A DNA stretch of 12,382 nucleotides from Cytophagales bacterium (GTDB lineage Bacteria; Bacteroidota; Bacteroidia; Cytophagales; ES-bin-26), in NCBI GenBank assembly GCA_014379925.1, contig JACMKY010000707.1:1-12382 (forward strand). The letters are read 5' to 3'. The translations under genes were made by a program, and so were the position numbers. The notes below the pieces were generated by a model. It was not told the DNA's origin and did no database searches. It worked only from the letters and a program-made list of their open reading frames with translations. This document shows positions 7,258 to 12,382 of the stretch, in pieces (position 1 is the stretch's first letter; the number at the start of each line of letters is the position of its first letter).

Positions 7258-9336
7258 TCAGGCGAGGAAATCTCCGGCCCCCGCCGGGTGGTAGTCCGAC
7301 TGGTCGGCGGTCAAATCGGGCAGGTGAACCGTGAGCTGCGTGCCTTGCCCGGCAACGCTCGTCAGCTGGACGGTTCCCGAGAGTTTGTCCACCGTTTGCT
7401 TGACGATGTACATGCCCAGTCCCGATCCTTCAGCCTGCTGGGTAGCCCGGAAAAACATCTCGAAAATGCGGGGAAGGTGGGCTTGCTCGATGCCGATGCC
7501 GTTGTCTTCGAAGCGCAGGGTAGCCTGGCCGGACGCTACGCTCACCCACACCTTCAGGAAGGCTTGTTGGTGACCCAGGTGCTGGTATTTGATGGCGTTC
7601 GACATCACGTTGAGAAAAAGGATTTTGAGCCGGAAGGGGTCGCAATGAAAAGGGCCGCCGTCGATGGCAATTCGAAAATCAATGCGCGAAAAGTGCGGCA
7701 TGTACGCCAAATCCTGCTGGCACTGTTCGATGATCTCGGTGAAGTCCACGGGTTGCGTCACCACTTTGGTGCGGGTATTGCGCGAGAAATCGAGCATGGA
7801 CTGGATGAAGCGGTCCAGTTTCTGCACCCGGTTCTCCTGCAGGTGCAGGTAGTTGGCCATTTCATCGGGTTGGGTAGGCAACTTCATCAACGAGATCAGG
7901 CCCAGCACCGAGGTGAGGGGTGCCCGCAGGTCGTGGGAGATCTTGTAGACGATCTGATCCAGTTCGTGGTTGCGTTCGGTAAGTTGCTGGTTCAACTGGA
8001 GAATCTCGTTTTCCTTGATTTTCTTCTCCGTAATGTCTTCCAACAGCACCGACAAGCCGATCCGGGAGGGAAACACGGATACCCCCAGGTGCCGGTTGCT
8101 GCCGTTCCAGGTAGTCTGTGCCTCGTAGGTACGTTTCCGCCGGTCTTGCAGGGTGGGCAGAAACCATCCCTCGGTGGCGGGGTCCTGAACGATGGGAAAC
8201 ACCTCGTAGATGGTTTTGCCCAGCACGTTTTCCGAGGAGAGGCCGGTTCGTCTTTCGCAAACCCGGTTCCAGTACACGTACCGCAGGTCGTGGTCCACGG
8301 CCAGGAACATGTCCGTGATGCTCTCGGTCAATTCCTGAAATTTCTGTTCGCTCTGGCTGAGCTTCTCGGTCATCAACGCCCGAATCGCTCCGTTGGCCTC
8401 CGTGAGCACTTCGTTGATCGCGTTGTGCTCTTCCGAAGCCGCGTGCAGTTCCTCGTTCATCGCCCGCATTTCCTCGTTGGCCAGGGCCATGGTCTGGTTG
8501 ATGGTTTCGTTTTCCCGGAGCAGGTGGGTCCTTTGGGCATCGAAGCGGTTTAGCTGCTGGTAATTGAAGTACGCCCCCACCACGGACACGCTGAAATGCA
8601 GCCCGCAGAACAGCACAATGCCAAACTCCAGGGGAAAAGCGTAGTGCTGACTCACCAAAACGATCAGGGTGACCATCACCAAGGGAGAAATGAACATGGC
8701 CCGGAACGCCGGCCGGGCGTGGCGGCTGCCGGCGTAGACCGAACTGACCACGGTGGTGATTCCCCGGTCGGGATGACGGAAGAGCAGGGCCAGCGCCAGA
8801 CACGCCAGGCCGAGGGAGGTAAACGGAGGAATCAGGAAGAAAAGGCCCCGGTTGGCGAAGGCTTCACCGCCGAAGAGGTATCCGGCCAGGGCCACGTAGG
8901 TGAGGGGAAGCATAGCGTAGGCCAGTACCTGACCCAGCCCGTAGCGGGGCTTGGAAGCGTGCAGGGACAAAAAGCTGACGCTGAACAGCAGGAGGGAGAC
9001 TGATGCGGAAATCCCGCCCGCCGACGGGACGAACCCCGGCGCCGGCGTTGTTCCCAGCAGTCCGGCCCCGAACAACCCGGTGCCCAGCAGCGCCACTGCC
9101 CCGGCAGTCGCCCGGCCGACCCGGTTGACCGGCAGCAGCAAACTGGCCGCCGCCAGACCGAGTCCCAGGGCGTTGACCGGCGTGGCGGCGGGGTGCGGAG
9201 TCCCCAGCAACCCGCTCAGCCACTCAGCAAGGCCCAGCAGCAACGCCGCGTAGGCGAGGATCCGCGACAGGGTTCGCAGCCGCGCCAGGAGCCGGGAATC
9301 GAATTCCCATTGGAAAGCGGGAAGTTTCATTGGCAT
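7258..9336 (-). CDS. Membrane-bound PAS-domain sensor histidine kinase
   Basis: The 692-residue protein begins at ATG 9336 (a second Met follows two codons later). Residues about 20-258 hold eight predicted membrane helices. A polar coiled coil (about 260-330, rich in EEMRAMNEELHAASEEH) leads to one PAS domain (about 330-440, SITDMFLAVDHDLRYVYWN). The HisKA domain has the H-box SHDLRAP with phospho-acceptor His468. The ATPase domain has an N box (NVMSNAIKY), G1 box (DNGIGI), F box (FEMFFR) and G2 box (GSGLGMYIVK), so all catalytic elements look intact. There is no attached receiver domain and no response regulator gene in the window, so it is an orphan kinase here. It is divergent from the CHASE3-GAF sensor gene. 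The signal is unknown; the multi-helix N terminus may sense a membrane-linked cue. Confidence 0.92.
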   Translation of the reverse strand: MPMKLPAFQWEFDSRLLARLRTLSRILAYAALLLGLAEWLSGLLGTPHPAATPVNALGLGLAAASLLLPVNRVGRATAGAVALLGTGLFGAGLLGTTPAPGFVPSAGGISASVSLLLFSVSFLSLHASKPRYGLGQVLAYAMLPLTYVALAGYLFGGEAFANRGLFFLIPPFTSLGLACLALALLFRHPDRGITTVVSSVYAGSRHARPAFRAMFISPLVMVTLIVLVSQHYAFPLEFGIVLFCGLHFSVSVVGAYFNYQQLNRFDAQRTHLLRENETINQTMALANEEMRAMNEELHAASEEHNAINEVLTEANGAIRALMTEKLSQSEQKFQELTESITDMFLAVDHDLRYVYWNRVCERRTGLSSENVLGKTIYEVFPIVQDPATEGWFLPTLQDRRKRTYEAQTTWNGSNRHLGVSVFPSRIGLSVLLEDITEKKIKENEILQLNQQLTERNHELDQIVYKISHDLRAPLTSVLGLISLMKLPTQPDEMANYLHLQENRVQKLDRFIQSMLDFSRNTRTKVVTQPVDFTEIIEQCQQDLAYMPHFSRIDFRIAIDGGPFHCDPFRLKILFLNVMSNAIKYQHLGHQQAFLKVWVSVASGQATLRFEDNGIGIEQAHLPRIFEMFFRATQQAEGSGLGMYIVKQTVDKLSGTVQLTSVAGQGTQLTVHLPDLTADQSDYHPAGAGDFLA

Positions 9337-9640
9337 CGTTGTGTCGGGTGACCGGTTGAATCGGCTTTCTATGAATTGTCCGTTCGTCCGATAAGTAACC
9401 CAACCAATGAAAAGGGCCGTGTACGATCGGAGCGGAATCCCCTCCGTGGCTCATGAAGGCAGCGGTCCTGGCGTCGGATGGGCAACGACGCGACTGATCC
9501 TTTTTTGTCACGCGTAATTAATCGGTTCAAATGATTGCGTTTGCCGTTCCGGATTGCCCGACCTTCGTCAGCAAACGACCCGTGATAAAAGCGGGCAGCC
9601 ACCCGAACCCCGTCGACTCTTCATTCATCCATCCTTACTT
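9337..9640. other. Divergent promoter region between histidine kinase and CHASE3-GAF genes
   Basis: These 304 bp separate two divergent sensor genes and should carry promoters for both. A stretch around 9501-9535 is AT-rich (a run of T followed by TAATTAATC), the likeliest promoter area for the plus-strand gene. I found no exact TAnnTTTG box, no strong inverted repeat and no small gene; the in-frame extension of the plus-strand gene back to TTG 9554 is proline/arginine-rich and unlikely to be translated. Confidence 0.5.
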
Positions 9641-11287
9641 ATGCAGGCATTCTCACGCAAGCGATTCAGCCGACCCGGCATCGTGGTCGCCATTCTGTTC
9701 ATCATCGGCTTGATGATCGGTAATTTCGCCTTGTTCTACCACAATCGCTCCTCCCTCCTGAAGAGCCAGCGGGTAAAAGGCCAAGTGGATGAGGTAGTAA
9801 AAAGATTCGAGGGATTGTGGGGCCTGGTGCAAATCGGTGACTTGGGCATCCGGGGGTACCTGTTGATCAAGGACGCAAAAATGAAGGTGCCGCTCAACGA
9901 AGCGCTCCGGGATTACCCCAGGAAGTTTGACGAACTGGAACAACTGCTCACCGAACAGGGATTCGACGTGGCCCGCATGGCCACTTACAAAAAGCAGTAC
10001 GTGTCGAAGATGAACGAAACCATCGTCCTGGAACGCTTGCGAAGCGAAGACCGGCTGGAAGAAGCCCTGGCCATCCTCAAAAAGGACAGCGGCTACGAGC
10101 TCTGGCGGGTGTTTGCCCCCTTCCAAAAGCAACTCGCCGCTTTCGAGGAAGGACTCCGCGACCAGGCCGAGCGCGACTACCAGGCCAGCCTGAGAAACAC
10201 GCTGGCCCTGCAAATCATCCTGCTGCTGGTGAGCGTACCAGTCCTGATGGTGGTTATTCACCGGCTTCGGCAAAGCGAAAAGCGGCGACGGGACCTCTTC
10301 GCCCAGCTCAACCACAGCAGCCAACGGTACGTCTTCCACCCCGAAGCGGAAAGCGGGCCGGGCCTCAACGAGCAGAAGATCATTGCCGAACTGATTGCTA
10401 ACCTGCAAAAAGCGGCCGATTTCATCCAGAACATTACCCGGGGCAACTACGAGGTTCAGTGGCTGGGCCTGAACGCGGCCAACCAATCCCTCAACACGGC
10501 CACGCTGGCCGGGGAACTGGTGGGGATGCGGGAGCAGATGAAGAAAGTGAAGGAAGAAGACGGCCGGCGGCTTTGGGCCAACGAGGGTCTGGCCAGGTTT
10601 TCTGACCGCTTGCGCACCCAGCAAGAAGACCTCGGGGAGCAGTTGAGCGGCTTTCTGGCCGAACTCATCAAGTACGTGCAAGCCAACCAGGGGGCCGTTT
10701 TCGTGGTCAAGGAGGAGCCGGGCGGGGAGCGGGTGTTGGAGATGCGGGCCTGCTACGCCTACGGAAGGAAGAAATTCGTGTCCCGGACGGTATACCCGGG
10801 GGAGGGCCTGGTGGGGCAGGCCTACCGGGAGAAAGACGTCATCTTCCTCACCGACGTACCGGAGGACTATCTCCAAATCACCTCCGGTTTGGGCCAGGCC
10901 CGTCCCAACAGCGTGCTGATCGTTCCCCTGGTTCACGGCGAAGGGGTGGTGGGGGTGCTCGAACTGGCTTCTTTCCAGGTGTTTCAGGAATACGAAGTGG
11001 ACTTCATCCGCAAGTTGCTGGAAGGGTTGGCCTCGGCCCTGGTGACGGCGGGCGTCAACGAACAGACGCGGAGTCTGCTGGCCGAGTCCCGCCAGCAGGG
11101 GGAGGTGATGCGGGCCCAGGAGGAGGAACTGCGCCAGAACACGGAGGAGTTGTTTGCTTCCCAGGAGGCGATGAGCGCCCGCAACCAGGTTCTGGAAAGG
11201 CGGTCGAAAGAGCTTCTCACTTCTCAGGAGGCAATGAGCGCCCGTAACCAAGTGCTGGAAAGGCGGATCGCCGAACTGGAGCGATGA
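9641..11287 (+). CDS. CHASE3-GAF membrane sensor protein lacking a kinase domain
   Basis: From ATG 9641 (MQAFSRKRFSRPGIVV) this gives 548 residues. One membrane helix (about 13-34) and a second (about 187-207) enclose a helical extracytoplasmic domain of CHASE3 type (GLVQIGDLGIRGYLLIKD near the start of the domain). After a linker there is a HAMP-like helical segment (about 247-305, ITRGNYEVQWLG, then LVGMREQMKKVKEEDG) and a GAF domain (about 325-470, PGEGLVGQAYREKD, SVLIVPLVHGEGVVGVLEL). The C terminus (about 472-548) is a coiled coil that includes two tandem 21-residue repeats. No HisKA, ATPase, GGDEF or receiver domain follows before the stop, so it must signal through a partner or is a shortened kinase. 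It is divergent from the PAS kinase. CHASE3 and GAF assignments are by pattern, the HAMP-like one is less sure. Confidence 0.85.
   Translation: MQAFSRKRFSRPGIVVAILFIIGLMIGNFALFYHNRSSLLKSQRVKGQVDEVVKRFEGLWGLVQIGDLGIRGYLLIKDAKMKVPLNEALRDYPRKFDELEQLLTEQGFDVARMATYKKQYVSKMNETIVLERLRSEDRLEEALAILKKDSGYELWRVFAPFQKQLAAFEEGLRDQAERDYQASLRNTLALQIILLLVSVPVLMVVIHRLRQSEKRRRDLFAQLNHSSQRYVFHPEAESGPGLNEQKIIAELIANLQKAADFIQNITRGNYEVQWLGLNAANQSLNTATLAGELVGMREQMKKVKEEDGRRLWANEGLARFSDRLRTQQEDLGEQLSGFLAELIKYVQANQGAVFVVKEEPGGERVLEMRACYAYGRKKFVSRTVYPGEGLVGQAYREKDVIFLTDVPEDYLQITSGLGQARPNSVLIVPLVHGEGVVGVLELASFQVFQEYEVDFIRKLLEGLASALVTAGVNEQTRSLLAESRQQGEVMRAQEEELRQNTEELFASQEAMSARNQVLERRSKELLTSQEAMSARNQVLERRIAELER
11144..11284 (+). 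repeat. 63-nt tandem repeat (2 copies plus partial) encoding coiled coil
   Basis: Copies at 11144-11206 and 11207-11269 encode 21 residues each, with a five-residue partial copy (AELER) before the stop. The core SQEAMSARNQVLERR is identical in both. The 45 bases coding for it differ at five places, all third-codon, synonymous changes. The unit is three heptads long, consistent with lengthening a parallel coiled coil without changing its register. Confidence 0.85.
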
Positions 11288-11335
11288 ATCCGGCATTGCG
11301 GATGGCAACTCACTGGCCCGCCCGTTGGGGGAGAT

Positions 11336-11383
11336 CCCGAATGTCCGCGCGGGCGTAACATCCGCCCCGCGCGGACATTCGGG
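11336..11383. terminator. Perfect 18-bp inverted repeat, large hairpin between CHASE3-GAF and aldo/keto reductase genes
   Basis: The arm CCCGAATGTCCGCGCGGG (11336-11353) has its exact reverse complement at 11366-11383, with a 12-nt loop. The inner bases GGGCG (11351-11355) can instead pair with CGCCC (11363-11367), extending the stem with one bulged C. It starts 48 bp after the CHASE3-GAF stop and ends 60 bp before the aldo/keto reductase ATG. A T tract is lacking (TGGCTGG follows), so it is not a textbook intrinsic terminator. It may still stop or pause transcription or protect an mRNA end; a mobile-repeat origin or a protein-binding site are alternatives. Confidence 0.5.
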
Positions 11384-11443
11384 TGGCTGGGAACCGGCCG
11401 GCAGATTTGGGAGTTACTGCCTGCGTACCCAAACCTGATTCAC

Positions 11444-12325
11444 ATGCCAACCGCTACCAACCACGCCTCCGCGGCGGGTACCATCACCATCGGGGGTGAC
11501 CTGACGGTCAACCGCCTGGGCTTCGGTGCCATGCGCCTGACCGGATCGGGCATCTGGGGGCCGCCCAAAGACAAAGCGGAAGCCCTCCGGGTGCTGCGCC
11601 GGCTGCCCGACCTGGGCGTCAATTTCATCGACACCGCCGATTCCTACGGCCCGCACGTGTCGGAAGAACTCATCGCCGAGGCCCTGCATCCCTATCCGGT
11701 AGGACTGGTCATTGCCACCAAAGGGGGGCTGACGCGGACGGGTCCCAACCAATGGCCCGTCAATGGCCACCCCGACCACCTGAAAGAAGCCCTGGAGGGC
11801 AGCCTCCGCCGCCTGAAGCTGGACCGCATCGACCTCTACCAACTGCACCGCTTCGACGCGCGCGTACCCGTGGAGGAAACGCTGGGATTCCTGAAAGACA
11901 GGCAGGCCCAAGGCTACATTCGTCACCTGGGGGTATCGGAGGTGGGCGTGCCGGACCTGGAAAAAGCGGACCGAACCGTAACGGTGACCTCCGTGCAGAA
12001 CATGTACAACCTGGGCGAGCGACGCTGGGAAGCGGTGTTGGCGGAAGCCCAACGCCGTGGGATCGCTTTCATTCCCTGGTATCCGTTGTCGGCTGGCAAC
12101 CTGGCTACCCAGCAAGCCTTGCAACAAGTGGCGGGCCGACACCAAGCCACCGAATACCAGGTGGCCCTGGCCTGGCTGCTGGCGCATTCACCGGTGATGC
12201 TGCCCATTCCCGGCACTTCCTCGGTGGCGCACCTGGAAGAAAACGTGGCGGCGGCCTCCCTCCGGCTCACCGAAGAAGACCTGCGGGAGCTTTCCGGCGG
12301 GGGTACTTCGGGCGGGCAAAGCTGA
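11444..12325 (+). CDS. Aldo/keto reductase
   Basis: The 293-residue product is a full-length aldo/keto reductase, an NAD(P)H-dependent TIM-barrel oxidoreductase acting on aldehydes, ketones or sugars in the cytoplasm. The catalytic tetrad is visible: Asp63 and Tyr68 in DTADSYG, Lys93 in IATKGG, and His135 in YQLHRFD. Further family signatures are LGFGAMRLTG near residue 25, GVSEVGV, SVQNMYNL, IPWYPLSAG and the cofactor-binding PIPGTSSVAHLEENVAA near the C terminus. The form resembles the AKR13/YdbC-like group, though a precise subgroup is uncertain. The ATG at 11444 fits the family start, with TCAC directly before it. The gene appears monocistronic, separated from the upstream sensor gene by the strong hairpin. 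The substrate cannot be predicted from the sequence. Confidence 0.92.
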   Translation: MPTATNHASAAGTITIGGDLTVNRLGFGAMRLTGSGIWGPPKDKAEALRVLRRLPDLGVNFIDTADSYGPHVSEELIAEALHPYPVGLVIATKGGLTRTGPNQWPVNGHPDHLKEALEGSLRRLKLDRIDLYQLHRFDARVPVEETLGFLKDRQAQGYIRHLGVSEVGVPDLEKADRTVTVTSVQNMYNLGERRWEAVLAEAQRRGIAFIPWYPLSAGNLATQQALQQVAGRHQATEYQVALAWLLAHSPVMLPIPGTSSVAHLEENVAAASLRLTEEDLRELSGGGTSGGQS

Positions 12326-12382
12326 GGTGGTCCGGTTGTCTTTTTCGGTTTCTTTTCGGAATTGCGTTCGTTTTAGGTTATC
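12326..12382. other. Right-edge intergenic bases, no feature seen
   Basis: These 57 bases after the aldo/keto reductase stop are T-rich on the plus strand (several TTTT/TTTC runs) but show no stable hairpin. The window ends before any following gene. Confidence 0.4.

Noticed and set aside
7237..8553. 438-codon open frame antisense to the histidine kinase
   Set aside because: The minus-strand frame has every kinase motif in order, while this frame shows only a Gly/Val/Arg/His-rich shadow sequence.
9653..11308. 551-codon open frame antisense to the CHASE3-GAF gene
   Set aside because: Low-complexity Leu/His/Gln/Pro composition and no recognisable domain; it mirrors the codon use of the real gene on the plus strand.

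Overview
This window looks like a chromosomal segment of a GC-rich member of the Bacteroidota, most likely a Cytophagales bacterium of the Spirosoma/Larkinella/Rudanella type (inference). The best evidence is the secreted subtilase at 2349-6356. It ends in a type IX secretion (T9SS) sorting domain with a YPNP motif and carries a GEVED domain and Ig-like domains, an architecture typical of that phylum. The absence of strong Shine-Dalgarno sequences and the CHASE3/GAF and PAS sensor proteins fit the same assignment. No RNA genes, CRISPR arrays, insertion sequences or phage genes were seen.

Layout, left to right: (1) the start of an unrecognised minus-strand gene runs off the left edge (1-90), followed by about 210 visibly AT-rich non-coding bases. 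(2) Two minus-strand genes follow: a Tat-signal sugar phosphate isomerase/epimerase-like TIM-barrel protein (301-1266) and, upstream of it, a DUF4126-like membrane protein (1390-1962). (3) A divergent intergenic region of about 390 bp with two operator-like palindromes leads into the 1335-residue secreted S8 protease. (4) An intergenic region with ATCCGC repeats precedes a divergent DeoC-family aldolase (6538-7218). (5) Convergent with deoC is an eight-TM PAS histidine kinase (7258-9336, minus). It is divergent, across about 300 bp, from a CHASE3-GAF coiled-coil membrane sensor with no kinase domain (9641-11287, plus). (6) A 156-bp gap holding a perfect 18-bp inverted repeat separates this sensor from an aldo/keto reductase (11444-12325).

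Functionally the genes are mostly single units rather than one pathway. Three are plausible carbohydrate or aldehyde enzymes (isomerase/epimerase, DeoC-like aldolase, aldo/keto reductase), but they are not in one operon. The two sensor proteins face away from each other over a shared promoter region and could form a signalling pair; this is inference, and no response regulator is present. I did not find a convincing new multi-gene system. The most notable observations are the output-less CHASE3-GAF protein with its 63-nt tandem coiled-coil repeat, the DeoC homologue whose two conserved active-site aspartates both read as glutamate, the perfect 18-bp hairpin, and the ATCCGC repeat element before deoC.
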